Below are positions 6,647 through 14,382 of a stretch of DNA of 16,522 nt, one piece after another. The first letter of the stretch is position 1. Each line of letters starts with the position of its first letter. Origin of the DNA: Bacteroidales bacterium (GTDB lineage Bacteria > Bacteroidota > Bacteroidia > Bacteroidales > P3); contig JAFWOP010000049.1 in assembly GCA_017545365.1 (NCBI GenBank), positions 1 to 16,522 on the forward strand, read 5' to 3'. The notes beneath the pieces were generated by a model that had not been told where the DNA came from, ran no database searches, and saw only the letters and a list, made by a program, of their open reading frames with translations. The translations under genes were made by a program, and so were the position numbers.

Positions 6647-8572
6647 ATGGCGACTGAAGAAGATAACATACTGCCCCTAAACAACTCTGCAGATTATAAC
6701 GACGCGAGCATCGTCCACCTCGAAGACATGGAGCACATACGCCTGCGCCCCGGCATGTACATAGGCAAGCTGGGCGACGGCTCGTCGCACGACGACGGCA
6801 TCTATGTGCTCATCAAGGAGGTTATTGACAACGCCATCGACGAGTTCTCCTCTGGCTTCGGCAAGCGTATCGATATGACCATCAACTTTGCCGAGCGCAA
6901 GGTGAGCATCCGCGACTACGGACGCGGCATCCCGCTGGGCGCAATGGTAGATGCGGTGAGCAAACTCAACACGGGTGCCAAATACGACAGCAAGGTGTTC
7001 CAAAAGAGCGTCGGCCTGAACGGCGTGGGTACCAAGGCGGTGAACGCGCTGTCGAGCTATTTCCGCGTGCAGGCGTTTCGCGACGGACAGACACGCTGGG
7101 CTGAGTTCAGCGAGGGCAAACTGGTATTCGACAGCGGCAAAGAAGACTACACAGCCGACGACCCCTTCATGGCCACAGGCACCCTGGTGGAATTTGTTCC
7201 CGACGCGAAGCTCTTCGGCAACTACCACTTCATCAACGAGTATGTGGAGCGCAGGGTGTGGAACTACTGCTATCTGAACCGTGGACTTACATTCTACTAT
7301 AACGACAAGCGCTATTATTCCAAGAATGGCCTGCTCGACCTGCTGGAACACAACATGGAGGGCGAGCCGCTCTACCCCATCATCCACATCAAGGACGAGG
7401 ACTTTGAGGCGGCGTTCACCCATGTCAACGGGCAGAACAGCGACTACTACTACAGCTTCGTCAACGGCCAGCACACCACCGAGGGCGGCACCCACCAAAG
7501 TGCCTTTCGCGAGGGCTACGCCCGCGTGGTGAAGGACTTCTACAACAAGAAGGAGCTGGCACCCGAAGACATACGGCAGGGGCTGGTTTGCGCCCTCTGC
7601 ATCAGGATTCAGGAGCCTGTGTTCGAGGCTCAGACCAAGACCAAGCTGGGCTCAACCCACATGGCCCCCAACAATAAGGACGGCAGCAACGACAGCCCCT
7701 ACCTGAAGACCTACGTGCTGGACATACTGAAACGTCACCTCGACAACTACCTGCACATGCACAGCGACACCGCCGAGGTGCTGTTGGACAAGATACTGCG
7801 CAACGAGAAGGAGCGCAAGGCCATTTCGGGCATCAAGAAACTGGCCAAGGAGAGCAGCAAGAAGGCGAGCCTGAACAACAGCAAGCTGCGCGACTGCCAC
7901 GTACACTACAACAGCAACCACGAGCGGAGATTGGAGAGCACCATCTTCATCACCGAAGGTCTGTCGGCTTCGGGTTCAATCACCAAGAGCCGCGACGTGG
8001 AGACACAGGCGGTGTTCAGCCTGCGGGGCAAACCGCTGAACACGGTGTCAGCCGGCAAGGCGGAGGTGTACAAGAACGAGGAGCTGAACCTGTTGCACAA
8101 CGCCCTCGACATCGACGACGGCATGGAGAACCTGCGCTACAACAACGTGGTGATAGCCACCGATGCCGATGTGGACGGGATGCACATACGGCTGCTGCTG
8201 CTGACGTTTTTCCTGAAGTTCTACCCCGAGCTGGTGCGGCAGGGGCATGTGTATATCTTGCAGACCCCGCTGTTCCGCGTGCGCAACAAGCAGAAGACCA
8301 CCTACTGTTACAGCGACGAGGAGCGCGTGGAGGCCATCAACAGCACCGCGGGAGCCGAGATTACACGATTCAAAGGCTTGGGTGAGATTTCGCCCGACGA
8401 GTTTAAGGGCTTTATCAACCAGGACATGAGGCTCGACCCGGTGCTGCTGCACAAGGATTTCGACACGCAGGGGGTGCTGCGCTTCTATATGGGGACGAAC
8501 ACCTCAGAGCGTCGTGACTTTATCATGAAGAACCTGCGCGTGGAGGACGACGAGAGCATCATGGTGAGTTAA
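6647..8572 (+). CDS. parE: Type IIA DNA topoisomerase subunit B (ParE-like)
   Basis: This is the ATPase/TOPRIM subunit of a type II topoisomerase, most likely topoisomerase IV, which separates replicated chromosomes. GHKL motifs are visible: EVIDNAIDE (58-66), RDYGRGIP (89-96) and [14 protein letters not shown] (123-136), with the ATP-contacting QTK loop later (EAQTKTKLG). The TOPRIM domain has the catalytic E437 in [10 protein letters not shown] and the metal-binding DADVDG at 506-511. RFKGLGEIS follows near the C-terminus. The 641-residue length lacks the long insert found in many proteobacterial GyrB proteins and fits the shorter ParE type seen in Bacteroidota. No subunit A gene lies beside it, so its partner must be elsewhere. 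GyrB is the alternative but less likely. Confidence 0.9.
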   Translation: MATEEDNILPLNNSADYNDASIVHLEDMEHIRLRPGMYIGKLGDGSSHDDGIYVLIKEVIDNAIDEFSSGFGKRIDMTINFAERKVSIRDYGRGIPLGAMVDAVSKLNTGAKYDSKVFQKSVGLNGVGTKAVNALSSYFRVQAFRDGQTRWAEFSEGKLVFDSGKEDYTADDPFMATGTLVEFVPDAKLFGNYHFINEYVERRVWNYCYLNRGLTFYYNDKRYYSKNGLLDLLEHNMEGEPLYPIIHIKDEDFEAAFTHVNGQNSDYYYSFVNGQHTTEGGTHQSAFREGYARVVKDFYNKKELAPEDIRQGLVCALCIRIQEPVFEAQTKTKLGSTHMAPNNKDGSNDSPYLKTYVLDILKRHLDNYLHMHSDTAEVLLDKILRNEKERKAISGIKKLAKESSKKASLNNSKLRDCHVHYNSNHERRLESTIFITEGLSASGSITKSRDVETQAVFSLRGKPLNTVSAGKAEVYKNEELNLLHNALDIDDGMENLRYNNVVIATDADVDGMHIRLLLLTFFLKFYPELVRQGHVYILQTPLFRVRNKQKTTYCYSDEERVEAINSTAGAEITRFKGLGEISPDEFKGFINQDMRLDPVLLHKDFDTQGVLRFYMGTNTSERRDFIMKNLRVEDDESIMVS

Positions 8573-8576
8573 ACTC

Positions 8577-8637
8577 GTTAATGCGCATATTCGTGAATCC
8601 GTTAGTGGCTGACGCATAAAAAGACTAACGCATTAAC
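8577..8637. terminator. Repeat-rich convergent intergenic sequence, possible bidirectional terminator
   Basis: The topoisomerase gene (plus) and the membrane-protein gene (minus) converge on a gap of 77 bases. It holds a 9-bp inverted repeat, GTTAATGCG (8577-8585) with CGCATTAAC (8629-8637), a nested CGTTAG/CTAACG pair, and further CGTTAA/TTAACG and GTGAAT/ATTCAC half-sites. The position suits termination from both sides, but there is no clean U-tract. Confidence 0.4.
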
Positions 8638-8649
8638 ACGTTAACGCAT

Positions 8650-9246
8650 TCACAACCCCCAGTCCGAGTCTACCACCTCGAAATCGGAAGAGCTGCTGGG
8701 CGAGACGAAGATGTACTGCCATGTGAGTCCCACACCTTGTTGAAAATAATAACGGTAGCCGCTGTAGGAGCAGATGGCCTCGACGAGGGGCCTGTGTTTC
8801 TTGGCACGGGTGCGGCTGCTGATAATATCGTCACTGACAGTGTACGCGTATCTTCCCTCTTTGACCTTGAACGTCATGGTGGGGCCGTTTTCCAGTTTGA
8901 GCATGGTGAGTTCGTCCCAACGGACAAAGAGGCGGCTGTACGTCAGGGGACTGCGAAAGTCCTCTGTATTCGCACGGGAGAGATACATGCCCTCCGGCGT
9001 GAGGGCCAGCACAGAGCACCTGCCCCAAAACCAATAGCCGGCCAGAGAAGTCACCTGCACAGTCAGCACAATAATGATTGTCGCCACGGCAGTGTCGTCG
9101 GGGAAGAATAGGGCGACATCCCACACAATGAACAGGAAGGCGAGTGTCACCAGCAAGGCAATGTGCAGAGACCTGTTGCGAAACACCTTGGTGTCGGGCT
9201 TGCGGAGCAGCTTCTTCACTGCTGCTTTGTCCAGCTGACGAGGCAT
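8650..9246 (-). CDS. Two-span membrane protein, PH-like cytoplasmic tail (unknown function)
   Basis: This 198-residue protein starts with a basic segment (AVKKLLRKPDTK), then two hydrophobic spans at about 28-46 (LHIALLVTLAFLFIVWDVAL) and about 54-74, and a soluble C-terminal half with beta strands and an aromatic pattern (ALTPEGMYLSR, FVRWDELTMLKLENG, YAYTVSDDI). The N-in/C-in topology and strand pattern resemble small bacterial membrane proteins with a PH-like domain; this is inference. It starts 9 bases after the stop of the glycoside hydrolase gene on the same strand, so the two are probably co-transcribed. No catalytic motif was seen. Confidence 0.7.
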   Translation of the reverse strand: MPRQLDKAAVKKLLRKPDTKVFRNRSLHIALLVTLAFLFIVWDVALFFPDDTAVATIIIVLTVQVTSLAGYWFWGRCSVLALTPEGMYLSRANTEDFRSPLTYSRLFVRWDELTMLKLENGPTMTFKVKEGRYAYTVSDDIISSRTRAKKHRPLVEAICSYSGYRYYFQQGVGLTWQYIFVSPSSSSDFEVVDSDWGL

Positions 9247-9255
9247 GGCAGATGA

Positions 9256-11499
9256 TTAGTGGACACGTATCAGGCGCACGTGGTCGAGCATGGCACGGTT
9301 GATGCCCTTGTCGTTCATATTCTCGTTGGCGGGCTCGTAAGAAAGGACGAGTTTGTTGCTGCCCTTCTTCAGCCTGGCCTTCAAGGAGGTGCTGTAGCCC
9401 CAGAGGCTCCACAGCCCTTTGCCTCGTTGTGGGAAAAGAACGGCTCCCAGCCGGTGGTTGTTGAGCGAGAGGGTGCGCACGGCGCACATATTGTCGTCGG
9501 TGAGGTTGCTGCTGCCGTTGGCATAGCGGAAGTCGATAAGATACTCGCCGTCAGTCGGCACGTTCACCGTCATCTCCACCCGCGGGTTCGTCTGCGGCGC
9601 AATCTCCACGGCGCCCTTGCCGCCATAGCCTTTGCATTCGCGCCACTGGGTGGCGGGGGCAAAGGCAGCCATGTCGAAGCAGAACTCATTGTCCATATTG
9701 TAGTAAGCCACCGGCTCGCTGGCGAAGCTCTCGGTGCCGTTGTTGCCAACGGCTATCACCTGATACTCAGCGAGGGTGTTGGCCGCGGGTATGTCGTAAC
9801 GGTTGCCGTTGATGATGCGTTCGGGCTGCGTGGCCATCAGCTTGCCGTTGCAGAGTATCTTGTACTCCTTGGCGTCGGGCACCTGGGTCCATGCCAGCCG
9901 GGTGGCTCCGTCGAGATAGGCCCGCGGGGTGGCGGGCGACGTTTCCACGGGTCGCACCTCAAAGGAGGCCAGGTTGGAGAACTCGCCCGTCATGACCAGA
10001 CGCACCGAGTGGCGGCCTGTAAGGGAGGCGGGCACCGTAGCCACGGCCTGGCGCTTGCCGTCGATATAACAGGCGCTCACCTTGTCGCCATGCCCCTGGA
10101 CGGTGATGTCGAGGATGGCGCGACGGTATCTGAAGTTGTTGAGCGTCTTCTTGCCCGACCAAGCCATAGGCACGAAAGGATGGAAGCTGAGCCCCTCTTC
10201 CTCAAGGGTGATGCCCATGAGTATGCGGCTGACGATGCTGATGTTGCCCGCAATGCTCCACAGCATGTTGGGCGAATTCATGGCGGTGTGGTAGTCGCCC
10301 GTCTGCGCCACGAAGTTTTCCTGGTTGGTGGCGAACAGGGCGGCAGGGCGGTAGATGGCGGCAATGCTGTGCTCCACCGACTGGAGGTTGCCCGCCACGG
10401 CAGAAGCCCACATCCAGTAGGCTTGGACAAAGGGCCACACGGCATTGTTATGGTAGGGGTAGATATACGGAATCTGGGGCGAGATGCAGGGGGTGCCGAA
10501 GGGGTTCTTGGTCACAGCGGAGACGATGCGCCCCGCACGGGCCGACTCGGCAATGCCGAAGATGATGCACAAGGCCTCGCCCAGCGTCTCGCTGCGGGGC
10601 GACACTACCAGGTGCCCACGACCATAGAGGTACTGGCCATAGTAGCCCTTCTCTTCAATCCATAGGTACTTGTTTATACCCACCTTAATCTGGTCGGCCT
10701 TGCGGGAGAAATGGGCTGCGGCATCGAAGTCGCCGCACAGCTGCGCCATGCGGGCTGCTATCTGATTGGCACGGAAGAACAACGCGTTGGTACCCAAGCA
10801 CTCAGTCATGGCAATATCGGCGGGCTGCATCCATTGGGGGTAGGACTCCTCACGCCAGTCGAGGAACGAGGACTCGCCACGCACCAGCCCGGTCACCGTG
10901 TCGTAGACCACGGCTTCATCCTGCAGGAGGGTGTTGCTGATGATGTCGTAGCTCTGCCTCAACCAACGCTGGTCGCCAGTGGCCAGATAGTGCTGCCACG
11001 CTGCCAGCACCCACACCACGCGGTCGGTAGAGACGGGCCATGAGCCGCCGGTGCCGGTGTCCTGCAAAATGCGTCCGCCACGCACCTTCTTCATCAGGCT
11101 GGTATGCGTGATGCCGGGGTTCATATAGGAGAGGGCCAGCAGGGCGCTGTAGCTCACGTCGCGCGTCCACACACCGCCCCAGTACTTACCCGTACGCCAG
11201 GTGCTGTCGGCTTCAATCAGGTTGTTCATCTCTTCGACGGCCATATTATAGAGCGTCACACTGATAGGCACCTCACAACTGAAAACGGGGTAGCGAGTCT
11301 GCTTGGTCTTCTGCAGCCAACTACGGTTCTCGAAAGTGCTGGTGAGCGCGTTGTCGGCCACAATGCTGGCATGCTCCTCCGCCTGCACCACCTTGCGGGG
11401 GAAGATGGTAAATTCTTCGGATTGGTAAAGGGGCGCATCCTGCGCCAGAACACACAACGCTGCCAGTGACAAAAATATTGTAATAATTCCTTTCTTCAT
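9256..11499 (-). CDS. Secreted six-hairpin glycoside hydrolase with C-terminal beta-sandwich domain
   Basis: This predicted periplasmic or surface carbohydrate-degrading enzyme has 747 residues from the ATG at 11499, which opens a clean signal peptide (MKKGIITIFLSLAALCVLAQ). The frame stays open further upstream, but that stretch runs through promoter sequence, so I reject longer starts. Residues about 80-450 form an (alpha/alpha)6-type catalytic domain: YWGGVWTRDVSYSALLAL (107-124), GESSFLDWREES (208-219), SETLGEAL (303-310) and YIYPYHNNAVWPFVQAYW (345-362). These resemble GH63/GDE/MGH1-like hydrolases. D114, D214 and E217 are candidate active-site acids, not proven. About 505-600 looks Fn3-like. 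About 603-747 resembles a CBM35/malectin beta-sandwich. Substrate and exact family are not assignable by eye; an alpha-glycoside is plausible. Confidence 0.85.
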   Translation of the reverse strand: MKKGIITIFLSLAALCVLAQDAPLYQSEEFTIFPRKVVQAEEHASIVADNALTSTFENRSWLQKTKQTRYPVFSCEVPISVTLYNMAVEEMNNLIEADSTWRTGKYWGGVWTRDVSYSALLALSYMNPGITHTSLMKKVRGGRILQDTGTGGSWPVSTDRVVWVLAAWQHYLATGDQRWLRQSYDIISNTLLQDEAVVYDTVTGLVRGESSFLDWREESYPQWMQPADIAMTECLGTNALFFRANQIAARMAQLCGDFDAAAHFSRKADQIKVGINKYLWIEEKGYYGQYLYGRGHLVVSPRSETLGEALCIIFGIAESARAGRIVSAVTKNPFGTPCISPQIPYIYPYHNNAVWPFVQAYWMWASAVAGNLQSVEHSIAAIYRPAALFATNQENFVAQTGDYHTAMNSPNMLWSIAGNISIVSRILMGITLEEEGLSFHPFVPMAWSGKKTLNNFRYRRAILDITVQGHGDKVSACYIDGKRQAVATVPASLTGRHSVRLVMTGEFSNLASFEVRPVETSPATPRAYLDGATRLAWTQVPDAKEYKILCNGKLMATQPERIINGNRYDIPAANTLAEYQVIAVGNNGTESFASEPVAYYNMDNEFCFDMAAFAPATQWRECKGYGGKGAVEIAPQTNPRVEMTVNVPTDGEYLIDFRYANGSSNLTDDNMCAVRTLSLNNHRLGAVLFPQRGKGLWSLWGYSTSLKARLKKGSNKLVLSYEPANENMNDKGINRAMLDHVRLIRVH

Positions 11500-11599
11500 C
11501 TTCTGATTCGATTTGTCGGCCGCAGGAGGGGGTTGCCATATTCTAAAATGCACAATCACACAACCGTTTGCCACCAAAGGCCGTTTTCTATCAACTTTG

Positions 11600-11607
11600 C
11601 AAAGATA
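11600..11607 (-). promoter_or_regulatory. Bacteroidota -7 box for the glycoside hydrolase operon
   Basis: The minus strand reads TATCTTTG, a match to TAnnTTTG, about 93 bases before the ATG at 11499. This long leader supports starting the gene at 11499 rather than further upstream. Confidence 0.65.
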
Positions 11608-11682
11608 CACAAAAAACAGGGATTTCGGGGAGGAAAAAATATTTTTAACACAATTCACACCGTCCGTCTCGAAAAAAATGTG

Positions 11683-11690
11683 TACTTTTG
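11683..11690 (+). promoter_or_regulatory. Bacteroidota -7 box for the small acidic gene
   Basis: TACTTTTG followed by CACC matches TAnnTTTG, 71 bases before the ATG at 11761. It diverges from the glycoside hydrolase promoter. The same eight bases with the same CACC precede the transposase at 16373. Confidence 0.7.
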
Positions 11691-11760
11691 CACCGTAAAT
11701 GAGGCGATGAAACCACCGTTCATCCTTCATCAAAGAAAACCCCAACAAACAAGTATAACA

Positions 11761-12015
11761 ATGGATAATAGTAGTTTAGAAGACCGTATCGCCAACGAAC
11801 TGTGCGACCTGCTCGACGACCCCGAAGCCTATGAAGGCTGCGTATTAGGCATCAACAAGAAGACCCACGAAGTGTCGCTTGCCAGCCCCATGACCTTCGA
11901 CAAAGAATTCGACACCTTTCCGGTCGACGCTTTCCTCATCAACAACGAGTATGGCGACATCGACCTCGACCTCACCGAAATCAGCTACGTGGCCAGCCGC
12001 TTCGAGGCGGGTTGA
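11761..12015 (+). CDS. Small acidic protein of unknown function
   Basis: This is an 84-residue, strongly acidic protein (NELCDLLDDPEAYEG near the start, YGDIDLDLTEIS near the end) with no signal peptide or membrane span. It is likely cytoplasmic. I do not recognise a domain. The ATG at 11761 gives a leader of about 65 bases from the promoter box at 11683. An in-frame ATG at 11707 would add 18 residues but would leave almost no leader, so I prefer 11761. It stands alone, divergent from the glycoside hydrolase. Confidence 0.7.
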   Translation: MDNSSLEDRIANELCDLLDDPEAYEGCVLGINKKTHEVSLASPMTFDKEFDTFPVDAFLINNEYGDIDLDLTEISYVASRFEAG

Positions 12016-12389
12016 TAATCATTGAGCCGCACCAGCCTCGTCCCTTCCTGCCTTCAAACACCGTGGCCGCCGGCATCGGATTGTTTTCATTCCGTCAAAC
12101 AGCTGGCGGTTAATGGATTATTATGGTAGGTGAAGGAATAGTCCAGTGGACTATTCCGATAGCGAAGCGGAGAAGCAACCCTCCGCGGTTGTCTTTTGCC
12201 AAAAAGCAAAAGCCCGCCGATTCGAACACGGTGGTATAACAAACGACACAAACGACGACGACACACATTATACCATATTAGAGATGAGTGCATTACATTT
12301 TCTCGATGGGCTAGATTAGCAATCTGTAACAACGAATAGAAGTGAACTAGCATGAGTGGCAATAAAACACAAACCTCTTCGTTATACAA
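12016..12389. other. Non-coding region upstream of the RHS fragment
   Basis: I see no gene in these 374 bases. They hold the palindrome at 12135-12157, a GCGGA/TCCGC pair and a CTTTTGC/GCAAAAG stem downstream of it. After that comes plain AT-richer sequence with stops in all plus frames. There is no clear TAnnTTTG box just before the RHS-containing frame, which argues that the frame is not normally expressed from here. Confidence 0.6.
12135..12211. repeat. Palindrome-rich intergenic element
   Basis: Perfect 11-bp arms GGAATAGTCCA (12135-12145) and TGGACTATTCC (12147-12157) flank one base. A pair GCGGA/TCCGC follows, then a 7-bp stem CTTTTGC (12192-12198) with GCAAAAG (12205-12211). It lies about 120 bases after the small acidic gene. 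It could be a terminator or an intergenic repeat; it is too structured to be random. Confidence 0.5.
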
Positions 12390-12392
12390 TTG

Positions 12393-13679
12393 ATGATGAA
12401 AAAACACGGCATACAAGACCCTTCCACCTTTACGGGCATGGAGCGCGTTGCCGCCCGCATAGGGGACGGCGGCCTGGATGTGGGCATCTACCTGTCGAAC
12501 ACCGACAGTCTCCACGCGAGGGCCAACAGGCTGTTCGGCCAAAGCCTTGCGCAGGTGAACGGTCGGGGGCTTGAAGCGAATGACGTGGACTGCATCATGG
12601 ACGGGGAAATACCTGTCGAGGAGTTGGGAATCCCCTTTGAGGCGATACCTGAACAGATGTCGGCGACCGTCGGGACGGAATACGGTGAGTTTGTCGGTGC
12701 GATGCATCTGGTTTCGAATGCTGGCGAGAGTCCCGAGGTGTATTACTACCATGGCGACCACCTTGGCAGTGCGAGCTGGATTACCGACGCGTCGGGGACA
12801 GCCGTGCAGCACCTGCAGTACCTGCCCTACGGCGAACGCTTTGTTGACCAGCGCACGAGCGGCTACTGCGAGCGTTTCACCTTCACGGGCAAAGAACGCG
12901 ACGAGGAGACAGGCTACGGATACTTTGGTGCCCGCTATATGGACCACGAGCTCATGACCATGTGGCTGAGCGTCGACCCAATGGCAGACAAGTATCCCGG
13001 CATTTCTCCTTATGCCTACTGCGCTTGGAATCCTGTGAAACTGGTGGATCCTGATGGTCGTGATATTTGGATGATAGACAATCTTGGTAATGTTGTTGAC
13101 TACATAGAATGTGATGATTATGATTGCATCCATATTGTGGATGGGGAAGGTAACATTTTAAGTAGTAGTAATTATTATGAACCTGGGACTATTTCAGAGT
13201 TATGTCTGGATGGTCAGAGCAATACCTCTTTTTCTGTTTGTGGATTTGATAATGCTAAAGAAATATTTGAATTTCTTGCAGGTCAATATACGAATAGTAA
13301 CGGCATGCCCCTAGAGTGGGCTCATGGAACTATTGTGGAAAAAAGTCTTTTGACCCTGAGTTCGGATAATAATACAAATATTATCACTACAACACACGAA
13401 AAAGCTAGTGTCAATCTTGACGTTTGGTTGGATAATGATTTTGTAATATCACGACAGGCTCATAATCATCCCTCAGGCAGAAAGTACCCCTCTAATATAA
13501 CAGCAAGTAACGGAATACGACATGGCGATGTGCCTACAGCATTGATTTTTGAAAAGATATACCCTGATATTAAAAATTATTTCTATATCCCGTCGTGGGG
13601 ATATAGTAGGTATGATTCTTTAGGTACGCTCGATACAAGAATCCTTAATCAAAATCTGCTTAGTTTACCAAATAATTGA
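12393..13679 (+). CDS. 5'-truncated RHS core with C-terminal JAB-like toxin domain
   Basis: Numbering is from the first ATG, two residues into the 429-codon frame. Residues about 13-105 are RHS repeat sequence. About 115-222 is the RHS-associated core: YYYHGDHLGSASWITD, LQYLPYGERF, FTFTGKERDEETGYGYFGAR, SVDPMADKYP, then NPVKLVDPDGRD, the usual boundary before a variable tip. The remaining ~205 residues are the tip. They contain an LEW motif near 308 and QAHNHPSGRKYPS near 355, then HGD near 378. This resembles the JAB/JAMM metallopeptidase-like toxins (Toxin-JAB1) of polymorphic systems, though the canonical SxxD spacing is not matched. The DNA switches from GC-rich core to AT-rich tip near 13040. 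Complete RHS proteins are far longer, so the N-terminal shell is missing. The first ~13 residues are not RHS-like. It is either an orphan tip cassette or a pseudogene. Confidence 0.75.
   Translation: MMKKHGIQDPSTFTGMERVAARIGDGGLDVGIYLSNTDSLHARANRLFGQSLAQVNGRGLEANDVDCIMDGEIPVEELGIPFEAIPEQMSATVGTEYGEFVGAMHLVSNAGESPEVYYYHGDHLGSASWITDASGTAVQHLQYLPYGERFVDQRTSGYCERFTFTGKERDEETGYGYFGARYMDHELMTMWLSVDPMADKYPGISPYAYCAWNPVKLVDPDGRDIWMIDNLGNVVDYIECDDYDCIHIVDGEGNILSSSNYYEPGTISELCLDGQSNTSFSVCGFDNAKEIFEFLAGQYTNSNGMPLEWAHGTIVEKSLLTLSSDNNTNIITTTHEKASVNLDVWLDNDFVISRQAHNHPSGRKYPSNITASNGIRHGDVPTALIFEKIYPDIKNYFYIPSWGYSRYDSLGTLDTRILNQNLLSLPNN
12432..12610 (+). repeat. RHS direct repeat, copy 1
   Basis: These 179 bases match 16160-16338 with 3 differences and no gaps. 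The match starts at ACGGGCATGG and ends at ACGGGGAAAT. Copy 1 continues into the RHS core and toxin tip. Confidence 0.95.
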
Positions 13680-13683
13680 ACTA

Positions 13684-14166
13684 ATGAAAAAAGTAGTAAT
13701 AATCATAGTGGCCATACTATTTTGCATGAATACGAAAGCACAGCTAACAGACACAATATCAATTCCCATTTATGTCGTGACTTCTGCTGGTCTGGGCGAG
13801 GTGCTTGATAGTAGCCTCAACATGAATTGTTTTCAAATGGAAAATGGTTCGACTGGAGTATACTTATTAAATGTTTTGGATACAGCAGCAACGGTGTTCA
13901 CAATAAGCGAGTGCTATGTTCTACAGAATGATATCCTTAAATTATCAAAGACGCTCTCTGTCCATTTTATTATTCAGTACAAAAGTTCGATATTTATGGT
14001 ATCAGGTAGAGCTATTCTAAAGGATGGTGTTCGTCCTTATGAGGATATGATGAAAGTCATAACTATAAATCACAAACTAGAAGCTAGTACTGACGACACG
14101 TTCTTCCCATGTACTGCTATTGTGAATCGTATTAATAGTAAATACTATTTTAAAAAGATTTACTGA
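13684..14166 (+). CDS. Sec-exported small protein, candidate immunity protein
   Basis: This 160-residue protein has a signal peptide (MKKVVIIIVAILFCMNTKAQ) with a likely cleavage after TKA and no proper lipobox. The mature part, about 140 residues, is beta-rich and unrecognised. The ATG is 4 bases after the RHS-toxin stop, so translation is probably coupled. It shares the toxin tip's AT-rich composition. That pairing is the standard layout for toxin and immunity, and the export signal would place protection in the periplasm. Immunity function is inferred only from position. Confidence 0.7.
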   Translation: MKKVVIIIVAILFCMNTKAQLTDTISIPIYVVTSAGLGEVLDSSLNMNCFQMENGSTGVYLLNVLDTAATVFTISECYVLQNDILKLSKTLSVHFIIQYKSSIFMVSGRAILKDGVRPYEDMMKVITINHKLEASTDDTFFPCTAIVNRINSKYYFKKIY

Positions 14167-14274
14167 AGCAAAAGAATCCATAGTAAACTTCTATGTTGCC
14201 TGATATATCCCCCAAACAGATGATATTTACAAACTTTCGTTGTGGCGGATGTTCGGTATCCCCTTGTTGTTCTC

Positions 14275-14320
14275 GTTGGGCTGGATTTGCAGTCCAGCCA
14301 ACAGAGTAACTGGATTTGCA
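14275..14320. repeat. Palindromic spacer repeat between immunity candidate and ATPase gene
   Basis: A stem GTTGG(G)CTGGA / TCCAGCCAAC spans 14275-14302 with one bulged G. CTGGATTTGCA (14281-14291) recurs directly at 14310-14320. I recall GGATTTGCAATCC-type palindromes as common intergenic repeats in Bacteroidota. The rest of 14167-14382 shows no gene. A run of seven G lies at 14344-14350. Confidence 0.5.
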
Positions 14321-14382
14321 ATCTATAATAGAATTGGGCTCTTGGGGGGGCAATAAATTGTGTCAATAGCCGTTATTGAAAT

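Noticed and set aside
6647..8572. GyrB rather than ParE
   Set aside because: The short 641-residue form and lack of a GyrB insert fit ParE better, though motif reading alone cannot fully exclude GyrB.
9259..10665. Plus-strand 468-codon frame opposite the glycoside hydrolase
   Set aside because: The opposite strand encodes a coherent signal peptide and enzyme motifs; this frame has none.
11500..11748. Longer N-terminus for the glycoside hydrolase (83 extra residues)
   Set aside because: It would put promoter sequence inside the gene and bury a perfect signal peptide 84 residues in; the ATG at 11499 is better.
12087..13133. Minus-strand 348-codon frame over the RHS core
   Set aside because: The plus strand has unmistakable RHS core motifs, and the minus-strand product has no recognisable domain.
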